A stretch of 64,000 nt of DNA from Favolaschia claudopus. Its lineage: Eukaryota; Basidiomycota; Agaricomycetes; Agaricales; Mycenaceae. Positions within the stretch are counted from its first letter, which is position 1. The number at the start of each line of letters is the position of its first letter. The translations under genes and the position numbers were made by a program. The notes below the pieces were generated by a model. It ran no database searches. It saw nothing but the letters and a program-made list of their open reading frames with translations, and was not told where the DNA came from. The DNA lies in NCBI GenBank assembly GCA_037176885.1, contig JAWWNJ010000123.1, forward strand, positions 248,001 through 312,000, read 5' to 3'. Shown piece after piece: positions 1 to 9,198 of this stretch.

Positions 1-83
1 TGATGCGACTGAAGACAGACTGCGGTTATTCGGACGAACACCGAAGTCAGGGGATTGACTTGCGGAGGTGGCGTGGTGGGTTC

Positions 84-1760
84 CTAGAGAGATCTCGCCT
101 TCAAGCGACCCCAAGTCACCCACCAATTATCGGCTTCGTCCTCTGCGTCATAACCAAAGACTGTCTTGATTTCGGCCCACTCGGCGGACTCGTCGTCTCC
201 GCTGAAGAGGTATCCGCCCGCTTTATGCTTCGCCTGCATCGCCTGATCGCGCGCCTCTTGGTCTAGACCATTCGGCATGCCCATGTAGTGTATTACGCCA
301 GTTTCGGAAGTAAGAACAGTCTGAGCGCGTGGCTGCCTCAGCTCTTGGAAACCGTAGAGGAAATCCGTGATTTGGCTATCGGTGGCCAAATGTGAGAAGA
401 GCTTGGCTAGAACTGCACCGTCTTCGAGCCCCATAGCGTATTGCTGTGTAGAGCCAGTCTAGAGCATTATAATAAGTAGAAAATTAGGATAAAAAGGTGA
501 GTCGCGATTACAGGTATAGGCGTCCGCTTTCGGCCAGCCGATCTTCTAAAAGGGGATGTTCGAATATTGGGAAGCGTCGTGGTTGTGATATCATGGGACC
601 AAGGTTTCGCAGTCTAGATGGTGATCAGTTGGACCAGAGAGTATGATATGGTACTTTGAAATTACTTTGGGGCAAAGCAGCACGCATTCCCTCTGGAGGT
701 GTACTTTCATATTCGTCGTAGGGGCGATACAAGGTGAATGTGAAACAAGGCAAGCCACCCTGGAAAAGCGATTGATATGGGTCGGATTTTTCAACGAGAA
801 CTTACCGTAGGGTGGCTGATAGCAGATCGGTTGTTGCCAAAAAATGAAAACATGGAGATCTGAACAGAGTTAAGCAGCAGGATATGAAGCTTGGGTGGGG
901 TACGACGAACTACTTCGTGCTCATAAAAATGCTTGGATTGTGGATCTTTTTCCACCAAAGCTTTGGGTACAGTAGCGCTGTATATGGCGGTCAGACAATG
1001 TCTACGGAAACCGAGATCACCTACCTGTACATGCACATGGTCGGTTTGGTTGCTTCCTGAATTCCCTGTTCATTCAATAACATTGGTCGTACGAGGCCAA
1101 ATGCACCATCGGCTCCGATGACCACATCTGCCGTTAACGTTTCTCCAGAACCCAAAGTAACTGCGCGACGCTCAGGGTGAACGGATACTGCCGTGGTTGC
1201 TAAACGGACAGTGGCGCCTTGATCAACGGCAACGGCGTACATCATTTTGCGGAGATCGGCGAGCTGAGGTCTTGGCTTGAATGGAGACTGTAGAGCAGAA
1301 AGCGGCTCGACTTACATGCCCGAAGAGAAACTCCCCCTGCGTTTCTCGAAGCACTTCATCATCCCAATAGTGATCACCTAGACGATCCCCTGTATCCACT
1401 GATTGCGTTCAAATGAGCGGTGTATGAAGACAACATCAGCGCTGGAACGCACACCGATATATTTGAATTTGCTTCGACTTTGCTGCAAAAGCAGAGACCT
1501 CAGACTTCAAGTTCCAGCGGTACAAAATTTTGGATAAATTTGGAGGAAGGCGCACGCCGCGGCCAACCTAGAGAAGCGGCCCTGAGTATAACTCGCACCG
1601 ACAGCATTCTGCCAGGACAGACATACACCAGATTGACCTATTTCCTTCTCCCGCTCCACCACGACGACTCGATGGCCGGCTCTTCGTAGTGCTATGGCGC
1701 ATGAAAGGCCTGAAACACCAGCGCCAATGATGAGAAAGTCGATGATCAGCTTTGTCTGTT
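84..1760 (-). pseudogene. FAD-dependent monooxygenase (salicylate hydroxylase-like), multi-exon, probably broken
   Basis: Reading the minus strand, an exon near 1650-1755 encodes DFLIIGAGVSGLSCAIAL, a Rossmann GxGxxG FAD-binding start. A segment at about 1316-1400 encodes GDHYWDDEVLRETQGEFLF and joins across a 40-nt intron (1276-1315) to 1025-1275, which carries PRPQLADLRKMMY and the DG motif VVIGADGAFGLVRPML. Further introns fit at 978-1024 and 760-805. The last exon, 84-443, reads MGLEDGAVLAKLFSHL, the usual C-terminal helix of the family. These enzymes are flavoproteins that hydroxylate aromatic compounds with NAD(P)H. The conserved GD-motif exon (GDA.HPM) expected between the 759 exon and 443 was not found, and parts of the N-terminal half need frame changes, so I think the gene is decayed. 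A complete gene with an exon I missed is the alternative. The first exon is uncertain. Confidence 0.6.
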
Positions 1761-2228
1761 TCGATGGACAAGGAAAAGGTAATGTTATGGTGAGACAAGT
1801 GTTTCAAAAGGAAGAATAGGCGTCCGAGGCGTCTCACCTAGATACCCATGTTGTGAGATGAAAGGAAGTGAAAATGAGAACCATGGTGGCAGCTTCTCTC
1901 TTTTTAAATTTTCTGCAACGTTATTGTTGTAAACAGGTTTGCTGTCGACGGTGAACCGCATCCGGGGAGAACCAATCTGGCAAACCATGACATACCCACC
2001 CTCAGCCGGAAGACCCAGGACCTCCCAGTGTCCGGTTGTCACACGTCTACTACAGCGCCATCCGTCGATACGGTTGGATCGCGGGAACGGAGGGCCAATA
2101 AGGCCTGTTTTTTTTGGAAAAAGTCAGGAATTTTTTTGGCTCGAAAAGTCAGGATTTACACAGGCCTGAACCCAAAATGTTTTAGCGAATGACAGCATCA
2201 ACGGCATAATGGCCATAACCCAGTGATC

Positions 2229-2283
2229 AGACAAAAGGGGGGAGCAAGCTCCCCCAATAAAGAAATACTCTCAGCCAAGGGCT
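2229..2283. repeat. G/C hairpin repeat plus shared 20-nt tail (copy 1)
   Basis: A perfect hairpin (core GGGGGAGCAAGCTCCCCC) sits in a 30-nt block, 2229-2258. Its exact reverse complement is found at 57249-57278. The 20 nt at 2264-2283 (AATACTCTCAGCCAAGGGCT) recur in the same orientation at 57446-57465. The arrangement suggests ends of one repeat family. Confidence 0.7.
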
Positions 2284-2470
2284 CCACTGTGCAAAGTATT
2301 CATCATGAAATTCATGCAGATTGTTATGAAATTCAGGTTTCATGATGTTTTGTCATGAACGACGTTATGAAATTCAAAACGGCTTTCATGATGCTCAGAA
2401 ATCTGCTTTTGTGACAATATGGATTCATGACAAAACATCATGAATCTATATAAGAACCAAAGACTTCGTG
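2284..2470. repeat. TCATGA-rich imperfect palindromic stretch
   Basis: The palindrome TCATGA recurs many times, for example in CATGATGTTTTGTCATGA and in ATTCATGACAAAACATCATG, which are near inverted copies of each other. Together with flanking ATGAAATTCA repeats this could fold as a long imperfect hairpin. A related TTCATGATGTTTTG occurs near 3950. It reads as a decayed inverted-repeat element; no gene is seen. Confidence 0.45.
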
Positions 2471-2638
2471 TCTGGGTGGGACAAGACAAGACAAAAGAAA
2501 GGGACATTCGTATTGGCTGACCGCTAACAAAATGCCGTGAACCGCCCCACTGGTGCGTCATTTTGTCGAGATGTTGAGTTCGTGCCCGCATGCTCCACCC
2601 GTCTCTCTGCACGATGTCGATTCACTCGATGCTCAACC

Positions 2639-3466
2639 ATGCCCGCCACAACGAGCCGTCTTCGCTCACTGCTGCCCAAGACGCCCTCTATGACTCAGCC
2701 GGAGCCCTTTTTGCTTAGCAGAACAATGGAGCGCGAGGGGAATCTCGGCGAGCTGAGTGCAGTCAGTGGTGCACCTGTGGAGATCAGAGCGAATCCTGTT
2801 TCAAGGAAGAGTCGGAATCAGGTCAGCAATTTAACAAAATGTCGTGCCGGACCCGTTCAAAAGTAATTTTTCCTTAGTCCGAGTCTGAACGGCGTTCGGC
2901 GGGCCAAAAGAGACGAAGGAAGAGAGAAGCAAAGGAAAAAGAGAACGATGGTCGTTTGGTACGCGAGACTTGCGATCTGAGGACTTCACACTGATCTGAG
3001 GGGCACAGTCAGGCATTGTAAGGCCTGTAAACTTGCCACGATCATTGGCTCAACGAGCACGTCGGCAACGAGAGCTCGCTGGTGAAATTGAGGATCTATT
3101 GTACATCGAGGGATATAAAGGTTGTCATAGGTCTCGAGCGCAAACGCTACGGCGGAAAGTTGAACATTACAAGGGGAACAAAGGTTAAAGTTATCTCCTG
3201 AATGCGGTACGCGTCCACCCAATTGGAGCTGTATTGTCTAGCTTACTGTTTTGTTCGTCACAGATCCGACTCAGTCCCTAGATCAAGCCCTCGACCACGA
3301 ATACGATGTCAATCAGCCTCGCTGCAATGACCGGTATCGGGAAAGTTACCGAAGTAGGATGCTTCGGTATGAAGATGAGGTTCGGCGAGGCGTTTATGCT
3401 GAGGAACAACGACGGGAGATGATGCTTGGATGGCAACAAATTTCCCCAGGCATTTCAACATTGTAA
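2639..3466 (+). CDS. spliced hypothetical protein, 213 aa, basic and highly charged
   Basis: Four exons fit: 2639-2821, 2878-2958, 3009-3183 and 3264-3466, with GT..AG introns of 56, 50 and 80 nt. The phases join without a stop. The start is an ATG at 2639 in a good context (AACCATGCC); longer readings upstream begin only at GTG. The product has a disordered N-terminus (MPATTSRLRSLLPKTPSM), a Lys/Arg block (KRRRKREAKEKEN) that could be a nuclear signal, then charged segments such as LAQRARRQRELAGEIEDLL and YRSRMLRYEDEVRRGVYAEE that look helical. I do not recognise the family. Clean splicing over three introns argues that it is or recently was a real gene. Confidence 0.6.
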
Positions 3467-4343
3467 ACGGCTGAAGATGAGATTTTTGCATTGTATTCAC
3501 TATATGTATGTAGGAAACCAAGCCATTTGAGATGGAGTGAGCTCGCACACGGGGCCGCGAGGAGTCGACCGAAGGTCGGCAACGATCGGCACTGGCACCT
3601 GGTTTTTGTAGGGCAGAAGAGCGGAATCCCATGGCGAAGCATGGGCTCACTGCTAGTTTTGGTCATGAAACAACTACTCATTTTTTTTTTTTTTTTTTTT
3701 GCTAAGTCCACCATGAGTGCATAGTGTGCTCATCCCAGTGTTACACCAATACATGGTGCTATGTAGAGTAGTAGGTCTGTCAACTACATCCTACTGAAAA
3801 TCGAGCATGTATCGACTGAAATCCGATGTCCCTCAAATCTCCATTAGTCTAAGAGTAATAGTCTGTGCTGCGCTGCGCTGCAGTGCCGCGGTCCGGAGTT
3901 CGACTGCGGCTGCCAGTAGCCCAATTTATTTGCCCCGCGCTGGCCTCCTTTTCATGATGTTTTGCCCTGAATTTGTTACAGTCGTTCCGGAAAGTAATGA
4001 GAATGACAGTTTTTTTCGCAGGCGTTCCGTATTAGGTATTTCCTAAAGTAGTAACGCTTTACACGCTTCCTCTCACCTTTACTAAGGTAGCCGCCATCCA
4101 CCCTCGACAAGCATCACATGACGAAGTGTGACAACTTCCTTTTTCGGACTTCCCTGCAAAATACAGTCTGTAAAGTCACTAGTAGATAGAATTAGCTCAA
4201 ATCCTCCGACCAGAATGCGGAAATAGGGTGTGCGATCCGTCTGGCGCCAAAAACGGGGCAAATATAGATTGATTTCGGCTCGGAATTTAGAAATCTTTGC
4301 CCAAATCATCACTTTCTTCACGAGCGCGTCGCACAAACGGTGT
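3467..4343. other. intergenic, no gene recognised
   Basis: Contains a homopolymer run of about 20 T near 3680-3700 and scattered short ORFs in all frames without recognisable motifs. The stretch at 3866-3915 is G/C rich. The upstream part of the 4344 gene's reading frame extends back to 4230 but only from a GTG. Confidence 0.5.
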
Positions 4344-5157
4344 ATGGGAAGGGATTCGAAGACCAAGAAGATACGGGCTGCAAATCTTTTCAAGAATATA
4401 ACCAATGGCACGAAGCGCGTTTGGGATGAGCTCAGCCCCAAGAAAGTGAAGAAGTGGCTCTCGCCAAGGAAGAGACGAAAAGAGAATAGACAGGTGAGTA
4501 GACAGCCCAGCTCTCTATTTAAATAGTATCTGAACTCTCTATATACAGGACACAGCAAGTACTGTCAGTGAAGTCGCCTCGAACGGAGCCTCAGACGCGT
4601 CAATTAACACTTTTCACGCGTTTGACGCGTCAGACAACTCGGACCCATTTAGCGCGTCATTCCATGTTCCTGGGCTATCCAACTGTGCTTCTGCTGCCCC
4701 AGAATCGCGTCAATTCGTGTGGAAGTTGCCGAAGGTGACTGTGGAGGAGGTGGAAGATGATGATGACAGGTGTTCGATGAATACATTCCGTCCGGCTGCC
4801 TCCCATCCCGTGCCAAGTCGATTACCTCGGTCCTTCTGTGAAAGCAACCTCGAGGATGATCGTCGCGACTTTCTCAACATTCCTGCGACAGAGGATGAGC
4901 TTCTGGCGACTTCACCAATCTATGACGATGATTACCCTAGACCTTCCGCCTCCCGCTCTTTCTTGGATCGTGCGCATGAGCATGCGATGCGCCCGGGAGT
5001 GCTCCACTATCAAGCCCCGAATCTTCATGAAGCTCGCGTAGCTCTCGAGCGCGTGCAAAGATTTCTGCGAGGAGAATTGCGCAGTCCCTCCCCGCCCCGT
5101 TTGCCTCGCACTCTGTCCGGACCAAGGCCCTCATACGGTTGGAATCCACCTGCATGA
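4344..5157 (+). CDS. spliced hypothetical protein, 252 aa
   Basis: Two exons fit: 4344-4493 and 4549-5157, with one 55-nt GT..AG intron (donor CAGGTGAGT, acceptor TATACAG) and matching phase. The start is the first ATG in frame (MGRDSKTKKIRAANLFKN). The first exon is very basic (SPKKVKKWLSPRKRRK, a likely nuclear signal). The second starts with a Ser/Ala/Asp stretch built on repeated GACGCGTCA-like units (DAS), then an acidic patch (EEVEDDDD), and ends in a proline-rich tail. The segment ATEDELLATSPIYDDDYPRP is acidic and may be disordered. No known domain was recognised. The total looks like a chromatin or DNA-associated disordered protein, but that is a guess from composition. Confidence 0.6.
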
Positions 5158-5239
5158 CCGCCGTAGTAGTAGATAGTACCGTGTACTATAGCCGCTTGCA
5201 GCGGCTCGCGCACGATAATTGATTTCATCATCATCACAC

Positions 5240-5288
5240 CTTCCATAAATTGAAGATCAAAGTTGTCGACTTTGCGCGTCCGGCACTG
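5240..5288. repeat. solo terminal repeat related to the 13470 TIR element
   Basis: This stretch (ACCTTCCATAAATTGAAGAT, then GTCGACTTTGCGCGTCCGGC, ending CACTG before TA) is close to the reverse complement of the left end of the element at 13470-14138. No matching second end is present nearby, so it is a truncated copy lying just before the MITE at 5304. Confidence 0.7.
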
Positions 5289-5303
5289 TACCCTACCTAC
5301 TTA

Positions 5304-5418
5304 CAGTGGCGGCGTGATCTGATGCCACCCCCCCCAAAAAATCGACTCCACTTGCATCAAAAGTTCCAGAGATGCGCTGTTCTATTTTTAGGGGTGGCAT
5401 CAGATCCCGCCGCCATTG
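5304..5418. mobile_element. MITE with CAGTGGCGGC ends, copy 1 (115 bp)
   Basis: The ends are inverted repeats beginning CAGTGGCGGCGTGATCTGAT and ending in GCATCAGATCCCGCCGCCAT followed by TG, with TA on both sides. The inner sequence (CTCCACTTGCATCAAAAGTT, then CTGTTCTA) recurs at 59213-59340. Length, inverted ends and TA flanks fit a Tc1/mariner-type non-autonomous element. It lies about 130 bp upstream of the zinc-finger gene's first ATG, where it could affect the promoter. Confidence 0.85.
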
Positions 5419-5545
5419 TAGGCGGCCGGACGGCCCTAGGTCGCCGGTGTAAACACCGGCACATCCTTGGTTACGGTGGCACTGGCAAGGCAAATTGAAA
5501 GGCGTCTTCAATCTTGGCCCAAGCGTTGCCCAGAGCTTCGACAAA

Positions 5546-6643
5546 ATGACTGGCTACCCAGTTTGGGGAACAGACCCTTTTCCCCTCCGTGGTCTGGCCC
5601 TGTCGCACGATTCACCGCCAAACCCCGATGATAATGAGGTATCTTGGATCAACGCTCTGATGGGCCAGGGCCTCGTCGGTTTCGGTTGGCATCTGTGCTC
5701 TGTTGTGTCCACTACCTTTCCTCTCGAGACGACTCCGCGTGCGTATTATTTCTTGTTTCTGGAGAAGATAGTGGTACAACGACCATCTCGGAGTTGTGCA
5801 AAAACTCATATGTATCTCATATGGAATCATGCTGATTCATGGGCAGATGAGCCACAACAACATCAGCATCACGGCGCGTCCCCATTTTTGCTCCCCGGGA
5901 CCAGGCAACCTGGAAGCAGCTTTGAACTTATTGGCGCCGAACAGCTCAAATCGCTTGACTTGGGCGGCAGGCTTTGTTTAGCGGGTCCCGTCAACTTGAC
6001 GCCCGACGCCTACTTCCTCAAGCAGCGCCGCCTCCCCGTCGAGTCGCCGTCGTCAGGTCCGGGGCGACGGTCACGGAGGGACCAAAATCCAAAACGGGTC
6101 TCCCCTTCTTTCTGTGCAGCCTACGCGGACGTACAGCCTCACGGCCCGTGTTCCTCCGCACTTCCGCCTCTCAACAATCATGCGGACACCCTGCCCCCAA
6201 TTGTCTCCAAGCAAAACGTCACGACCGTGCGCACGCGGGAAGCATCCCATAGAAGACGGAAGCAAGAGGCGACGCTCGTGTGTTTTGTGCCGGGGTGCGG
6301 GTCGACGTTTACGAGGAGCTACAATTTAAAGGGGCATATACGGAGCCATCATGAGGAGCGCCCATTCTTGTGCAGCCTTCCTGGGTGCGGAAAGGGCTTC
6401 GCGAGGCGGAATGATTGTCAGAGGCATGAGCAATTACATTCAAACTATAACTATAGGCTGTTTGCGTGTGAGGGGTGTGGGAAGCAGTTTCCGAGAAGTG
6501 ATGCTGTGAATAGACATTGTGAGTTATCCCATTTTCTTTTAGCGGTAAATGAATCGCTGATTTTTATGTTTTTTTTTTTTTTTCTTTCTTGTTTTGTTTT
6601 CAAAGTACGCTCCAAAGGTGGTGCCAAATGTCAGCGCACGTAG
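5546..6643 (+). CDS. C2H2 zinc-finger protein, likely transcription factor
   Basis: The C-terminal part holds three C2H2 fingers in tandem: CFVPGCGSTFTRSYNLKGHI, CSLPGCGKGFARRNDCQRHE and CEGCGKQFPRSDAVNRH. A terminal intron at 6519-6605 (GTGAG..TTTTCAAAG, 87 nt, no stop in frame) removes a poly-Phe read-through and gives the fungal-type ending RHLRSKGGAKCQRT. A second possible in-frame intron is 5739-5846. The start is the first ATG in frame. The N-terminal part is low in recognisable motifs, with a Gln/His patch (DEPQQHQHHG) and a basic stretch before the fingers (SHRRRKQEA). The role inferred is sequence-specific DNA binding in the nucleus. Length is about 365 aa unspliced, 336 aa with the last intron removed, and 300 aa with both introns removed. 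Confidence 0.78.
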   Translation: MTGYPVWGTDPFPLRGLALSHDSPPNPDDNEVSWINALMGQGLVGFGWHLCSVVSTTFPLETTPRAYYFLFLEKIVVQRPSRSCAKTHMYLIWNHADSWADEPQQHQHHGASPFLLPGTRQPGSSFELIGAEQLKSLDLGGRLCLAGPVNLTPDAYFLKQRRLPVESPSSGPGRRSRRDQNPKRVSPSFCAAYADVQPHGPCSSALPPLNNHADTLPPIVSKQNVTTVRTREASHRRRKQEATLVCFVPGCGSTFTRSYNLKGHIRSHHEERPFLCSLPGCGKGFARRNDCQRHEQLHSNYNYRLFACEGCGKQFPRSDAVNRHCELSHFLLAVNESLIFMFFFFFLSCFVFKVRSKGGAKCQRT

Positions 6644-6777
6644 CAGCAAAGGCATAGAGTTGAACATCTCATAAGTACCTCCAGTGACTTGCGGGAGAAC
6701 CCCGGAGACAAGATACCAAAGTGTCTGATAATTACTGTATGCAATCCGCAATCAATATAGATCAGTATACAATCAAT

Positions 6778-7463
6778 ACTCGTGCTCGAAATAAGTGATG
6801 GTCACGCAGTTCCGACCGGTTCTTGCCGCCCAGAAAACATTTTTGGGGGATTTCAAGTGCTAAATGTGTGTAACTGGCCGGTAGACAATTTATAGGCACA
6901 TCACATCCATCAAAATGCATTGATTTCATTAATAAAACACGATTTTTGCGCTTATGTAAACCCATATATATTTGGGAAATTTCAACGACTCGGGGGAATA
7001 TTTTTTTAACAAAGCGAGTGCACCCAAATGAAGATTCAATGGTACCAAATTGATGCTCAACTTAGTTAGGACAGCTCGTTCCGGTGCTAGAGGGCCGTGA
7101 AGTTGGCCAAAATCAGCAGAAAATGCCAAAAATGGCTCAAACTGGCCAAAATCTGCATATTGCAACCGTTCTAGCGGACTAACAGATGCAGGTATTGATT
7201 TAAAACAAGTTTGCGATACTCTTGGGAGATGCTGAGCTACAATTTGGTGTATTTGGAATTCCTCAAACAAATTGATCTGCGCAGTTGAAAAATGCGGTAT
7301 TTCTTACAAGGAACGCATCAACACTTTCTGATGGAATTGATGGGTGCGTGAGATGTCTGGTGACCATTCGCACACATTCAGAACTTGAGATCTCCCAAAA
7401 ATGTTTTCTGGGAGGCAAGAACCGGTCGGAAATGGGTGACCATCACTTATTTCGAGCACGAGT
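6778..7463. mobile_element. non-autonomous TIR element, 686 bp
   Basis: Left end ACTCGTGCTCGAAATAAGTG continues as an inverted match to the right end CACTTATTTCGAGCACGAGT. The match covers about 95 bp, including the block ACCGGTTCTTGCC and AGAAAACATTTTTGGG, with weaker similarity further in. No transposase is encoded; inner ORFs are shadows. It begins about 135 bp after the zinc-finger stop codon. The class is not certain because a clean target duplication was not seen. Confidence 0.8.
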
Positions 7464-7703
7464 GTACATGTACAATATAAGTTTGTTCGGACACTGACGA
7501 ATCTCCTGTGTTATGAGGTGTACGTTGTCAGAACGAGGTTTCTGGAATGAGAAAGGCATGATTGAGAAACATTCTGGGCAGCGCGCTCAAATAAAAATGA
7601 TCTCGAAGCCACAGGCAGGGAGCAGCAAGTTGATTTAGCTGTATGCTGGACTTTGAAGTTGTTGAGGCGGACGGTGAGCTGGGTGCTAGAGAGGTGATCC
7701 TCT

Positions 7704-8114
7704 ATGATTTCGAATTCGTTGTTGCAACCCGTTTACTTGTATTCTAGCAGTGGCAGCCTCGCTGATCCCGCTCTACCCGAAGCGCAGGATGAAGACGCTG
7801 CAATGGATGCTCCACCTCTGCCGCCACCACACTTACCTCTCGAGGACATTCCACCGCTACAACTTCCTCCCGACCAGCCACTTCCTCGAATATATCATAA
7901 TTTGTCCGCTGTTGGGGACGTAAAGGCAGCTCAACTATTCATCAAAGCGCTCGAAGGAGCCGCACTAGACGGCAGCGGCCTCGATGAAGACTCCCTAGCA
8001 CGCTTGAAAAATCCCATACAGGAACCCGTCGACATTTGGGATGACAAAGACTTCCCCCTTTCGTTGAAGATCTACCTAGCCGACACAAACGCATCGGAAG
8101 CTACATACTCATAG
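7704..8114 (+). pseudogene. N-terminal fragment of a Plavaka/CACTA-type transposon protein
   Basis: The frame encodes a proline-rich N-terminus (DAPPLPPPHLPLEDIPPLQ) followed by VKAAQLFIKALEGAALD, ARLKNPIQEPVD and LSLKIYLADTNASEATYS. In my memory of basidiomycete transposon proteins this order (F..AL..A.LD, L.NP....VD, LSL.....NASE.TY) precedes the main transposase-associated region. Here the reading stops right after NASEATYS, so only the first ~130 residues remain. A splice acceptor (TTCTAGCAG) just before the conserved part suggests that a small upstream exon existed. The family call is by pattern only. Confidence 0.5.
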
Positions 8115-8984
8115 TCGGCATTCCCAAAAGTGACCGAAATTAGAAATGTTTTGCCCCCGACCAGCTAGTACAGTTGGCAGTTGATCCAACTGGTGGGATA
8201 AACAGGGGATGGTCATATGCTATTGTATGTCACAAGCAGAACCTATTGGGCTTTCCCTGTGCTGATGTTCAAGGTTTATTTATTTACGTCTAAAATCAAC
8301 AATTTATCACTTTGTTTTAGCACTCTCATTGAAAGATGAGGTTAGCCCAGAGAACCCTGAGCTCTCATATACAGACTTATGAGATAGTAGACCTATTTTC
8401 AAGGTACTACATAACCTACCTGATAAACTGAACACCGTGTTCCAAAAAGGGCGAATACTGCGAAATAGATGGTATTTTGAAGATTAATTCGTTCACGCCC
8501 TGTGTTATATCTGACCCCAGGTTTATATCACGAAAGGTCTAGCAAACATGGTACAGATGAGCCCTCTGGCATTCAAAGTTTTTTTTTCAAACATCATAAT
8601 CTGCGGGCAAAAACCCCAAATTCGGTTACTTTTGTTAAGCGCGAGTATCACGCAACACGAGCCACAATCATTGGGCACACACCCGAGACCGGCATTCTCT
8701 CCCATGACGTTTCCTGCGCACTAGTTAAAATTGAGACCCCTTCTTATGCGATCTTCACTACACATGTTATTAAATACATTCTACAGCTGTTTTCTGGTAA
8801 TTGTCCGGTTTTTGATCTAGTGGGGCGTTTCGTTTACACCTGCTTGCATAAACACGCATTGGTTACTTCGTGTGACGGTCGACTCCTGCTACAGTATGAT
8901 AGCGCAGGAAGTGCGTTGATGCGGTGAGTTATGTTCTTCATACAATTCTGTTTATGGTATTGAAAGAAAACAGGTGCGAACATT
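8115..8984. other. intergenic, nothing recognised
   Basis: A 141-codon open frame at 8502-8927 shows no motif, no splice-consistent neighbours and unusual composition (rich in His, Cys and Thr). I do not count it as a gene. The rest is AT-rich without clear repeats. Confidence 0.4.
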
Positions 8985-9195
8985 AGCGAGTTTGCGATGC
9001 AGCCATTGGATGGCTAATGGCTACACAAAAGTCAAAATCCAGGCGCATTGACGAAGGCTAACCCTAGTTTCAGCATCCAAACTTCATTCCAGGCACCTCT
9101 TGTGCAATTCGACATCAATCTTTGGACCATCAAAGTTCCCTAATCGGGAAATCGTTAGCCATTCAATGGCTCCAATGGCTCATCGCAAACCCTCT
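8985..9195. mobile_element. ATT-class MITE, subfamily 1 (GCCATTSAATGGC), copy 1, 211 bp
   Basis: Ends AGCGAGTTTGCGATGCAGCC and GGCTCATCGCAAACCCTCT are inverted repeats, flanked on both sides by ATT (8982-8984 and 9196-9198). Subterminal palindromes of the type AGCCATTGGATGGCTAATGG lie just inside both ends. Two more copies lie at 24418-24611 and 48614-48824. Confidence 0.9.
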
Positions 9196-9198
9196 ATT

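Noticed and set aside
3866..3935. possible tRNA (B-box-like GAGTTCGACT)
   Set aside because: No acceptor stem or anticodon arm could be folded around it.
8502..8927. 141-codon open frame
   Set aside because: No motif, odd composition and no neighbouring exons; judged accidental.
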